Positions 22,261 to 31,481 of a stretch of 64,000 bases of DNA are shown here, piece by piece. The stretch is from Byssothecium circinans (lineage: Eukaryota > Ascomycota > Dothideomycetes > Pleosporales > Massarinaceae), in NCBI GenBank assembly GCA_010015675.1, contig ML976979.1:844445-908444 (forward strand). Reading direction: 5' to 3'. The stretch's first letter is position 1. Every line of letters starts with the position of its first letter. The notes under the pieces are model-generated. The model was not told the origin of the DNA and ran no database searches. It saw nothing but the letters and a program-made list of their open reading frames with translations. The position numbers and the translations under genes were made by a program.

Positions 22261-22753
22261 GGTGAAGGATGGGTGGTGAAGAAAGAATTGTCGTGGTTCG
22301 CCTCCTCCGAGCTCAACCTTGGGCTCGGAAGGAAAGCTTTCTCAAGGTCATGACTAAGCAAGCGGGGTACTGCTGCCGGTAAGATGGCGGAATTTATTCA
22401 TATTGCCTTTGAGCAGACGAAGATATGGCGAAAACATGGGCTTGACATCTGAAGACGCTTCCAAGGTTGCATTCTGACAGCCACGTGAATAAATATTTGA
22501 ATATCGCATCGTCTGGTGCATATGTGGGCTCTCTTCCTAGGCGCCGTGTTACCCGATTCTCGTCAGCCACGTGGCTGAGCAAGCTTCGTCGTCATAGTCA
22601 AGACTTCAAAGAACCGACCAGCCGAACGCAGCGCAAGCGTTCCGAAGCCCGTCTGCCTTGCTGTCACCTCTCTGCTACAACACATACCCCGACCTTCTAC
22701 TTAACGTTCCTCCCCATCATATCCACCAACAGTGCTACGGCCACCGCCCACCA
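22261..22753. promoter_or_regulatory. Divergent promoter region, NFS1 and RVS167
   Basis: 493 bp between the two divergent start codons. No TATA box stands out, consistent with two housekeeping genes. CACGTG-like CCACGTG cores occur near 22480 and 22567, possible bHLH-type sites. Confidence 0.4.
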
Positions 22754-24306
22754 ATGAGTTGGAAAGGTCTCACCAAAAGCGTCGTCCGGGTAGGAACCTC
22801 AGCTTCCGGGAACAGTTGAGCGCTGGCTAACGGGATCCTACAGACGCCGCAAACCTTCAAACAGCGCTTCAACATCGTACGTCCATCTATCAACAGCCTC
22901 CCATGACTTTCATGTCTTTGCGCCGGCTTCCGGGCGTCGCGGGCGGGGCTCGTGACTAAGACTGCGCAGGGCGAGATCACAAAGGACCCAATCTACATTG
23001 ATGCAGAAAGACGCTTCGAGGAGCTGGAGAAGGAGACGAAGAAGCTCCATGAAGAATCGAAGAAGTAGGCCCCTCCCACCACCCAAGTCTCCATGCGCTA
23101 ATGGCTCTAGATATTTCCAGGCCATAAATGGTCCGTATCCTAATGTTGACTCCTCGAATGCGACAGCTGACTTGCCCAGGCATGCTCACCCACCAAATCG
23201 AATTTTCCAAAGCCATCGCCGACATCTACAAGCCCATATCCGGCCGAATGTCGGACCCAGACTCGTTCCTAGACGAAGGGAACCAGGCCGGCATAGAGGC
23301 GTGTGAAGAATATGAGGGAATCGTGAAAGAGCTACAGGAGACACTGAAGCCGGAGCTGGAGATGATAGAATCCCGCGTTATCAAGCCGGCCAACGAGCTC
23401 CTCGAGATAATCAAAGCAGTGCGCAAACTCGCCTTGAAGCGGGATCACAAACAACTCGATTACGACCGACAACGAGCTGCTCTTAAGAAGCTCCAGGACA
23501 AGAAGGAGAAGACGATGAAGGACGAAAAGGCCATATACCGAGCCGAAGCCGACGTAGAACAGGCTACTCAGGACTACAACTACTTCAACGACCTGCTCAA
23601 GGACGAGCTACCGAAGCTCTTTAGGCTGGAGCGCGAGTTTATCAAGCCCTTGTTCCAATCCTTCTACTACATGCAGCTCAACGTCTTCTACACACTTCAC
23701 GAACGCATGCAGCGCATCGACATTGGCTACTTTGAGCTCACCTTCGACATCGAGGCCGCATACGAGAAGAAGCGGGGTGACGTCCAGGCACAGGTAGAAG
23801 CCCTCTCCATGGTCAAATTCAAGACGACGGCAGGGCGCACGCCAGGACAGTCCAAGTACGGAGCCAAGGCGCTGGAGGCGAAATCCGCAGCAGCATCGAC
23901 ACGGAGATCCACACTTACGGATGGTACGGATACGCCTCCTCCGCCTTACAGTCCTGGACCGGCCGCGCTCACCTCCCCGCCCGCATCAGCTACGTCGTGG
24001 GGGTCTGCAGCGAAAGCCAAAGGTGCGGCACCTCCCCCACCTAAACCGAAGCCGTCTCGTCTCAGCGGCGTGCCGGCAACCGAGACCGTCACTGCGCTCT
24101 ACGACTACGAAGCGCAAGCAGAAGGCGATCTTTCCTTTATTGCCGGGGATGTAATAGAAATCATCACGCGGACACAGAATGATAACGAGTGGTGGACAGG
24201 CAAGGTTCGGGGGAAGCAGGGACAGTTCCCTGGTAAGTGCAAATGTGAGCACAGAAAACGCATGTGCTAACAATGGATAGGTAATTACGTGAAGCTGAAC
24301 ACATAG
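22754..24306 (+). CDS. RVS167: BAR-SH3 protein of the amphiphysin/Rvs167 type
   Basis: Six exons (22754-22789, 22844-22876, 22970-23064, 23111-23130, 23180-24232, 24281-24306) join in frame to about 420 residues. The N-terminal BAR domain (about residues 1-250) starts [10 protein letters not shown], with FKQRFN and the long helices rich in E and K. It should dimerise and curve membranes at endocytic sites together with Rvs161. A Pro/Ala/Ser-rich linker (with PPPPYSPGP and [10 protein letters not shown]) leads to a C-terminal SH3 domain ([32 protein letters not shown]). Four small 5' exons and a 26-nt last exon are typical of this gene family in filamentous fungi. The last exon is required to complete the SH3 signature NYV. 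Confidence 0.94.
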
Positions 24307-24653
24307 ACCCCATAGACGAGTAAACATGTCGGCAACGACGCAGCATCCGTTCCTCTTTGTCACGCTCTAGCGGGGAGGTTTGGGTTTAACCGGTTCTACG
24401 CTTCCCAAACTCCATCTGCACCTGTCGACTAACTTGTATTTATCAATTTACATTATCACTACTGTCTCCGGGGTCGCTCCCCTAACATCAATGCCTTTTA
24501 TTTCCTTACCTTCCTTTAGCCACATCCGAACCAGGCGCTAAAAGCTACCCCGCACATGACGCGTATATGAAAGCTGCCGATGTGCTCACAGCCGGCACAT
24601 AGCAGCAACCACGACCCCTACTCGAAGTGTCCACAAAGTTGACATGCACAGCC
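24307..24653. other. Intergenic between RVS167 and the DsbA-like gene
   Basis: 347 bp holding the 3' region of RVS167 and the promoter of the next gene. No further gene is seen. Confidence 0.5.
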
Positions 24654-25406
24654 ATGCCGCACGAATCGACCATCACGTTCACCCTAGACACGATATGTCC
24701 ATGGTGCGTTGCCTTCCCTTCTCTCGCCCCGCTTCAAATGTTCTATCGCCACATCGCCTGACGCCCGTCCAGGACATATCTCGGCTTCCTCCGGCTCCAA
24801 AAAGCCCTCTCCCAATACCGATCCACGCACCCCGAAGACCCGAAAGTCGTCTTCACGCTCAAATTCGCGCCCTACCAACTGCACCCCGACTTCTCCCAAG
24901 AGGGCGAAGATAGACATGAATGGTACAAAAACGACCGCTATAATGGCGATGAAGAGAAGATCCATATGTATGAACGATATATGACCGCTCTCGGAAAAGC
25001 AGAAGGCGTGGATTTCGACTTCAACGGCACTATCGCCAATACGCTCCACGCGCACCGGATAATCTACCACGTCCAAGGGAACCGAGGCCCCGAGGCAGCG
25101 CAAAGGGTGGTGCAGAGTCTGTATGAGCAGTACTTTAGCCACGGGAAGCATCCGAGTGCCCCTGAAACGCTGAAGACGGCTTGTCAGGTCGCGGGGTTGA
25201 GTGAAGAGGAGGCGGAGAGGTTGGTGGGGGATGAGAGTGAGGGGCTAGTGGATGTTAAGGGAGCGATTAGAGAACAGACGGGGAATGGGGTGGATAGTGT
25301 GCCGTATGTTGTTTTTGAAGGACGGAAGAGGGATTTTACGCTCGTGGGGGCGAAGGAGGTGCGGGAGTATGTTGGGGTGATGGAGCAGGTGGGGAAGGAG
25401 GTTTGA
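24654..25406 (+). CDS. DsbA/FrnE-family oxidoreductase (thioredoxin fold)
   Basis: Two exons (24654-24703 and 24773-25406) give about 227 residues. Splicing rebuilds the active-site region DTICPWTYLG, the FrnE-type signature in which CxxC is reduced to a single cysteine followed by P-W. A helical insert follows, then the cis-proline strand DSVPYVVFEGR and the final ALVGAKEV-like stretch, matching the DSBA-like thioredoxin domain (PF01323). Such proteins act as dithiol/disulfide or glutathione-dependent oxidoreductases; the substrate is unknown. There is no signal peptide, so a cytosolic location is likely. The loss of the second active-site cysteine is normal for the 2-hydroxychromene-isomerase-like branch. 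Confidence 0.87.
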
Positions 25407-26235
25407 GGGTGTGGAGGGGGGAGGGTGTGGTGTCTGGGGTCTTTGTGTAGGCTGGCTGGTGGTGGATGGGCGATGGAGTAAGTGGGGAAGATGGCAGATG
25501 GCGTGGAGAGGAAAGGAGGAGGGGGTAACAAATATGACGGGGAAAAGAGTGGGGCATTGTGCACGATGTGTGGAAAGTAGGAAGAGTGTGGATACAATGT
25601 AGAGCTGTTAGATAAAGAGAGACATTCCAGCGTTTCTATTCCTTAGAAGCTCTGTATAGGGCAGGCTGAAGGCCGTCAGAGCGGGGCAGAGATTATTAAA
25701 AAGGATAGCACAAGATATTAAAGGAGGAAGGATACCAAGCATAGTAGGATAAGGAATAGGGCATTGTGTAAGATAGGTGGAAAGGAAGAAGGGTATTGAG
25801 ACTGCATGGCGATGCTATGAGAAGAGATATTGAACATTGCTATTTGTTAGAGCTAAGCACCTTTCAAAGGATAACTCGAAACTATATGGAGTTGTTTTGA
25901 GAAGAGATATAGAACGTTTCTGTTCGTTGGAAGCTTTGTATAGGGCAGGCTGGAGGGTGCCAGGGCGTGAAATGGAGTGCGAAACGAGACCGTTCAAGGC
26001 TTCTCGATACGGTTCTACGCAGAACACATGCACACTGGAAGATACGACAGTGGCCCCGTGAGTTTCTGCGCTAAGGTTCGAGCAAACGCTCAATCGCTTT
26101 CATCCCTCCTCACGCGCTACAGTCATATCGGCAAGCCCTCGCCTTCAACCCCACCACCCACAGCTGCCTGCACGCTCGGTCTTTATTCTACACAACGCTT
26201 CCCTTTTCGTCCACTTTCCTATCAACCTGCCAATC
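25407..26235. other. Intergenic with degenerate repeated segments
   Basis: Contains at least two diverged direct copies of a 60-bp segment, 25620-25685 and 25908-25968. They share TTAGAAGCT/TTGGAAGCT, TGTATAGGGCAGGCTG and flanking sequence. A shorter third match (GAGAAGAGATATTGAAC) lies at about 25819. No gene is seen. The last 150 bases are C-rich leader for the next gene. Confidence 0.5.
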
Positions 26236-27069
26236 ATGGACATCCCTAGTTGCACATTCCGGACCTGGGAAGCCATGTCGCGCGCCGCGATTCAGGCCAA
26301 ACACGAGCTCTACGAAGAAGCCAACACCAAATATATACGGGAGTTCACAGCCCATCAAACTACAAAAGCCAGCCTGGAGACTGTGAGGAAGAGGCTGGAG
26401 ACTATGAGGGAGAGGCTAGGTTGGGCAGAAGAAGAACTCACCGAGGAGAGCCGTGAACATGAGGAGACGAAGGCTGACCTAGAGGGGACGAAGGCTGATC
26501 TAGAGGAGAGGAAGGCTGATCTAGAGGAGACGGAGAGGGAACTAGAGGAGGTGGAGGAAAAACCTAAGAAGGAGGAGAAGGAATTGGACAAGGTGAAAAA
26601 GCAACTGGAGGAGGCGGAGGAGTGGGAGAAGGTTCTCCAGGCTGCGCAAACTGAGCAAGAAACGAAGACCAAGGCATTCGAGGCCCACGATGCTGAGCAA
26701 AAGGCAACTATTAGCGAGTTGGAGGCGACCGTTGAGGAGCTCAAGCAGCACAAGGGAGCGGACGCACAAACCATCGAGGAGCTCAAGCGGAAGAACGCAG
26801 AGTACGCGCAGACCATCAGCGAGCAGAAGACGGAGATTGAGCGGCTGACGAAAGACTTGGGCGCCGTGAGTCTTGGAGAGAAGCGGGTGGATGAGGAGGA
26901 GAGGAAGCACAAGAAGCCGAAGGTGGCATCATCAGAGGATATCTGTCCGGACTGGAAGAAGTTTGGAAGGTGCAGGAAGGAGAAGACTTGTGTCCAGGGA
27001 AGTCATCCGGAGTCAGTAGCGGCGCAAGTGCGGAGTGAGAAAAAGAATCAGCAAATAGGAGGTACCTGA
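26236..27069 (+). CDS. Coiled-coil protein with C-terminal CCCH-like zinc knuckle (gene A of cluster)
   Basis: Single exon, 277 residues. Residues 15-215 are highly charged and predicted by eye to be one long coiled coil. Within it are four copies of a seven-residue unit (KADLEET, KADLEGT, KADLEER, KADLEET), encoded by near-identical 21-bp DNA repeats at about 26466-26535. After a basic stretch (HKKPKVA, a possible nuclear signal) comes DICPDWKKFGRCRKEKTC and a downstream GSHPE, spacing C-x8-C-x5-C-x4-H. This resembles a CCCH zinc finger but has one extra residue before the histidine. The C terminus (QQIGGT) and the finger match gene C at 29512-30125 (TQMGGA, ICPYWK..GRCR), so the two are paralogues. 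Function is unknown. RNA binding is a guess from the finger type. Confidence 0.75.
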   Translation: MDIPSCTFRTWEAMSRAAIQAKHELYEEANTKYIREFTAHQTTKASLETVRKRLETMRERLGWAEEELTEESREHEETKADLEGTKADLEERKADLEETERELEEVEEKPKKEEKELDKVKKQLEEAEEWEKVLQAAQTEQETKTKAFEAHDAEQKATISELEATVEELKQHKGADAQTIEELKRKNAEYAQTISEQKTEIERLTKDLGAVSLGEKRVDEEERKHKKPKVASSEDICPDWKKFGRCRKEKTCVQGSHPESVAAQVRSEKKNQQIGGT

Positions 27070-28352
27070 TGGGTGTGACCAGCAGGACAGGCTGTACGGG
27101 CAGCTACATGCCTTTCAAGGATTCAATGATGCGAATTTCATGTACGATGCCATAGTTTACTGTAAACAGCCTCCAAGCCCTCACTCACTCTCTTCTCGGT
27201 GCACCTACCGAACCTCACATGCCCTCAGACCACCCTATCTAAAGATGTGCTTTCGGAAAAAGAGTGCCGCTCCTCACCTCCCACATGCCCATGCCTCCCC
27301 GTTCTCTTTCTCTTTCTCCGAGAGAAAATCTCGTCCCATGATGTATATACAGCTTTACACTCCCTTCTCCTACTCCTCCTGCGCAGTACTACACCCTGAA
27401 GCCTTCGCATCTCCTAAATGTTCGTAGGTGTTCTCTTCTTCCTCAGACTCTCCCGTGCGGAAAAGATTCCAATGAAAAAGTACACTCCAACGCCGCACCC
27501 GTCAGGCCGACACCTGCCGAACGAAGCGAGGGAGTGGGGGGGACCCCAGACCTCCAGCAGGCGTAAAGCACCCGTGGCCTAGATAGTCTCGAGGTACCTA
27601 CTTGAAGGTCCGCGCTCCTAAGCCCATGACGCAATCCGTACTCCGGTGAGAGAGCCTTCTCTGCGAATGCATAGAGCATGTCGGCGCAGTAGAAGAGACA
27701 GATTGAGTACAAGGTGTTAGCGCGTCTGACCGCTGCAGACCCCGAAGCCATGCTCCACAGCGGGCGGGATGAGCGCTCGCTGGTGACTGGAGATATGGCC
27801 CCCAAGGCTGTTGCAGACGATGTGGTCATGACGGAGGCAGATACTTACGGCTGGAGCGCAAAGCAAAAGGATAAAACACGATTGCGATCCTTTCGTGGAG
27901 TTCAACAGATCCCGGCTGAACGGAATCACAGGACGTCCGGTGCTGGCTCCTCTGTAGAAAGAAAAAGAGGAGTGAGGTGAGTGCTAGGGGCAGGCTTTGT
28001 ACAGAGGGGAGAGGGGACCAAGGGCTAGCGTGGGTGACGTAAGCGAGATAGGGACCTTGGTTTCACCACTAGTCCTGATTGGGTAGCCTCTTGCACGTGA
28101 TTGCGCGTTCCCCCTCGTGCAGGTCCCACACGCGCGGGTCAAGTTTGCGTCGGATTTAAGCTGCCCTGCCACCTCTTGCTCAACACATCCACCTCTTTAG
28201 TAGTACGTCACTAGCCACAACACCACCTTTAGAATCATTCCATTTTTTCCACCATTCGCACTCATCTCTACCTTCACTTCCTCGTGTGCACATACCCTAT
28301 CAGTAAAATACAGGTGCGCGCTACTTACTTCCTACCCTTTGACACCCTCAAC
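27070..28352. other. Intergenic within the zinc-knuckle cluster
   Basis: 1.28 kb between genes A and B. A minus-strand open frame at 27443-27829 has mixed composition and a GTAGGT-like donor, but no partner exon I can defend. The 150 bases before gene B are C-, T- and A-rich leader. Confidence 0.4.
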
Positions 28353-29301
28353 ATGGTCACCCGCTCCGAACCCTCATCCAGGACCGATACCTCGTCGTCT
28401 ATGCCTTCTAGCCCCGCACCGCCGACCACCGATGACTTTAATGCGCTCCAAACCGCGTTCAAGGACCTGAAATCGCGGCTGGAACAAGAGAAGAAGAACT
28501 GCATCCTCGTCATGGAGAGGAACTTTGAATATGCCGCCAAAGTCACAGCCGCCAAGGAAGAACGCGACACCATCCAGGCCAAGTACGACACCCTCCACGA
28601 CAAATACAAGGACTCCTTGTTCAAGAACAACGCGCTGCGTGACCGGGTTCTGGAGCTGGAGGTGGGGAAGTTGGAGTGCCTGAAAGAGCTGAGGAACCTC
28701 GAGGTCGAGAAGGTGAAGCTAGAGGGCCATGCTGTCCAGGATTCCGGCGTGGTGGCGTCGTTGAAGATGCGCGTCAAAGCATACGAGAACTCTTTCGAGC
28801 GGATGAACAAGACCGTCAACGTGTCGACACGCAAGCGCGGGGCCGCGGAGGATGATGCTGATGTGTCCGATCCTCCAAAGAAGAGGCGCAAGGTGGCTGT
28901 CATCCCGTGCACGCAGTGCTTCACCAAAGGTTGGGAATGCGATGGCAAGGAGCCCTGCCAGAACTGCCTTCTCCAAGGCAAACAGCATCACTGCAAGAGG
29001 GTAAGAGTGCAGCTTTCCTCGCCTCTCACAACCCATCTGCTGACAGTTTCAGGTCCAATGCAAGCGTTACTCCAAGCACACGTGCCTGAATACGTCCTGC
29101 AATCACGCGCATGAGGAGGATGGCTTTAACAGGATTGTGCCTTTTACCAGGCTCAAGGTTCATGATGGAGGCCCGTCGCCGGTGCAAAAGCAGACGAGTG
29201 GGTATGCGAATCTGTCTGAGGAGGTTGGCAAGATCAAGGCCAAGGGGAAGAAGGGAAAGGGGGACAAGGGCTACGACAAAGGAGGTGCCGCCCCAGCATA
29301 A
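28353..29301 (+). CDS. Coiled-coil protein with Zn2Cys6 and CCCH-like zinc motifs (gene B of cluster)
   Basis: Two exons (28353-29000 and 29053-29301; 52-nt intron) give about 298 residues. A Ser/Pro/Thr-rich N terminus is followed by a coiled coil at about 30-150 and a basic stretch PPKKRRKVA that fits a nuclear localisation signal. Then comes CTQCFTKGWECDG with three later cysteines: spacing C-x2-C-x6-C-x5-C-x2-C-x8-C, an exact Zn2Cys6 binuclear-cluster pattern. Across the splice junction follows CKRYSKHTCLNTSCNHAH, C-x7-C-x4-C-x3-H, a CCCH-type knuckle. The C-terminal 45 residues are Lys/Gly-rich. Unlike normal Zn2Cys6 regulators the cluster is C-terminal to the coiled coil and no fungal regulatory domain follows. 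DNA or RNA binding is likely; targets are unknown. Confidence 0.75.
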
Positions 29302-29511
29302 GCCTTGGTAACCACTCTGGAGGTAGCGAAGGGGACATCATCGTCCTTGAGTCGGCCAAAGTGTGCTGCTCTGTCGGACTCTTGGAGACGCTTTCCAAAT
29401 CACCTAGTCACAAGAGAAATAAGCATGTTCAAGCATATTGCTAGTAATTTTCTTGCTGTCCTATACCGTGGAAACCGTAGCTAGACTTTTGACACATAGC
29501 TATGAGTTCGA

Positions 29512-30125
29512 TCAAGCTCCTCCCATCTGTGTATCCTTCTCCACCTCCCCTGCCTTCCCTGACATTGCATAATCACTCTGCTTGCCAGGGTGCAGACCTG
29601 CAGTGCAGTCCAGTCCCCTCCTGCACCGGCCAGCTTTCCAGTAAGGACAGATATGATCGTATGGCTGGGCCACGCTCTTCTCTGCGACCCTCGGCTTCTT
29701 TCTCTTCCTCTCCTCCAAATCCTGGTCCTCTCCAAAGCCCATTCCTCCCATAGCGTTGGTCAAGCTCTCAATAGCCTGCTTTTTCCTCTGCTCCTCTTGC
29801 TCCAGCGCATGGATGGTAATTTGCTGCTCAGCATTGTTGACGAAGAGATTGTTTGCGAGCTGCTGGTCTTCTCCAACTCGTCCTTCAACTCCCCGACCTG
29901 CTCCTCCAACTCCCTCACCTCCTCTCCAAGGCTCTCAGCATCAACGTCTTCGGCCCGCCATCCCCGGACCTCTTCTTCTGCTAGAGCTAGCTTCTGGTCG
30001 GTAGCGGCATGTGCTTCACGCTCCTCCTTGAGGTCCGCTTCGGCTTGGCGGCGGAGCTCGCATTCGTGAGTGAGGGCGGCGAGCAGCTCCTCATAGGAGA
30101 TTGGGCAGTCGGCAATGGCGTCCAT
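29512..30125 (-). CDS. Coiled-coil protein with C-terminal CCCH-like zinc knuckle (gene C of cluster)
   Basis: The start codon is at 30125 (MDAIADCPISYEELL). A charged coiled coil follows in one frame. The C-terminal part, in another frame, contains EQQITIHALEQEEQRKK, a basic KRKKPRVAEK and the knuckle ICPYWKAGRCRRGLDC..GLHPG (C-x7-C-x5-C-x4-H), ending TQMGGA. The frames can be joined by a 56-nt intron: donor GTGAGG right after LGEE and acceptor ACCAG before QLANNLF, giving about 185 residues. The intron sequence is purine-rich and itself encodes coiled coil, so a frameshift is the alternative. The C-terminal third clearly matches gene A, and the gene faces genes A and B from the opposite strand. 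Function is unknown. Confidence 0.65.
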
Positions 30126-30510
30126 GGTTGGCGGATAGGTAGGTCGGATTGACGACGACGAGGAATGTGTATAACGTATAGTAGGGAGATGCTGGTACCT
30201 GTGGTTGGGTGTGGTACTGCGGGTCGAGAAAAGAGATGAGGGTGAGGTGAGGCTGCAATTTCAAAGTGCGAGTCACGGCGAGGGAGCGTTTGTTCGAATA
30301 CTAGTGCAGACAGCAGAAGTAGATAGACTAGCTTCGAATATCTTAAATCTAGCGAGGCTCCTGTGGGCTTCTCAGACTTTCCAGTTCCGTTAGGGCGGCG
30401 CTGTTTTTGCGGACGTGACGTAGAAACGCACAGTCACATGCATTCACCGTCGTTTGCACGCTTAGCACCGCCCCACTGCAGTCGTTCTCGCTTATGGTCA
30501 CCCGCCTGGA

Positions 30511-30518
30511 TATAAATA
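30511..30518 (+). promoter_or_regulatory. TATA-box-like element
   Basis: TATAAATA on the plus strand is followed by a CT-rich stretch (30530-30556), a normal arrangement for a fungal core promoter. It would drive the small frame at 30611, if that is real. Confidence 0.35.
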
Positions 30519-30610
30519 CCTGCCTCCCGCCTTCTCTTTCTCTTTCTTTTCTTCACAACGAGCCTTGGCCTAGGTGTTCCACCGGGAGTCACAAGTTCTC
30601 GACGAGAGTG

Positions 30611-30991
30611 ATGGTGATAGTGGCTCCCACGTTCCCATGCACTGCCGCCGTTCGTGCCAGCCTCCGCTACAATCATCAGCATGCGGCAAAGCTCCTGAGC
30701 GATAGCTTCCATCATCAGTGTTCGACGCTGAAGTTGCATCGCACCGGGGGCCCCGCATCGATTAGGCATGCTGTCACCTTGTTATCGACCATTTCTCCTA
30801 CATGTGCCGACATGCACCGAGCATGCGCATGGGAGTCTTTCAGCCAGAGCATGTCCAATATTGGGTACTGGCGGGAGTTCGGGTCGAGTCTTGGGCGAAA
30901 GTGCGGACCTCCAAGGTTAGGTGCCTGGAACGATCTGGTGATCAGTGCTTTGCATCTACTGGATGTTCCTCTGGAGCAATCTGGTAGTTGA
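30611..30991 (+). CDS. Possible small gene, unrecognised
   Basis: An open frame of 126 residues starts 93 bp after a TATA box and CT-rich leader. The protein (MVIVAPTFPCTAAVRASLRY...) has no signal peptide, no known motif and ordinary composition. The 3' end overlaps a 38-bp direct repeat, which argues against strong constraint. I list it only because of the promoter-like context. It could equally be chance. Confidence 0.2.
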   Translation: MVIVAPTFPCTAAVRASLRYNHQHAAKLLSDSFHHQCSTLKLHRTGGPASIRHAVTLLSTISPTCADMHRACAWESFSQSMSNIGYWREFGSSLGRKCGPPRLGAWNDLVISALHLLDVPLEQSGS

Positions 30992-31015
30992 TGCTTTGTA
31001 TCTACTAGACGTTCC
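30932..31015. repeat. Direct repeat, two 38-bp units
   Basis: Units at 30932-30969 and 30978-31015, offset 46 bp. Both contain ATCTGGT, ATGCTTTG/GTGCTTTG and ATCTACT followed by GTTCC. They differ at about eight positions. Confidence 0.7.
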
Positions 31016-31481
31016 GGGTCCCTCGACTCATTCGTGATCTTCGTAAGGTGTCGGCCTTGCGAGTAGCGCGGAGTCTTACTTTTTTCATTGAGCTCCCTCT
31101 CCATGTGAGAAGGCTTGAGGAAGAAGCCGTTGCGTAGTCCGGGACCGTGGACCTCACACCCTCTGCTTTCAGAAGGGAAGTGTCTGCTTGCCTTTCTTTT
31201 CTGTCTTTCTATCTCGGTCCGCTCTCGTTACCTCGTTGATGCTGAACGAATTTGCGAGATAGAAAGTATAGTAGCCATCGAGTCCCCACAGTAACAGATA
31301 CCATACTTTGCCGGCAGCGGCACCCGCAGAATAGACTATTTGAAGGATAAAAAATGGGAGCATGAACAGGTCCGGAGTCTATGCACAGAGAAAGGTAAAT
31401 TACTAGTCTATCAGAAGCCCAATTGGAAATATCACGACCGACACCTGCAAATCGACAAATGAAACTGCAACCACACTCCCC

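Larger units (their letters stand above)
30126..31481. other. Intergenic upstream of gene C and downstream of the multicopper oxidase gene
   Basis: 1.36 kb. It contains a TATA box, a possible short gene and a 38-bp direct repeat, listed separately. Otherwise no feature stands out. Confidence 0.4.

Noticed and set aside
27443..27829. Minus-strand open frame of 128 codons with a good GTAGGT donor inside
   Set aside because: No partner exon with matching phase, no recognisable motif, and the region is GC-rich enough for chance frames.
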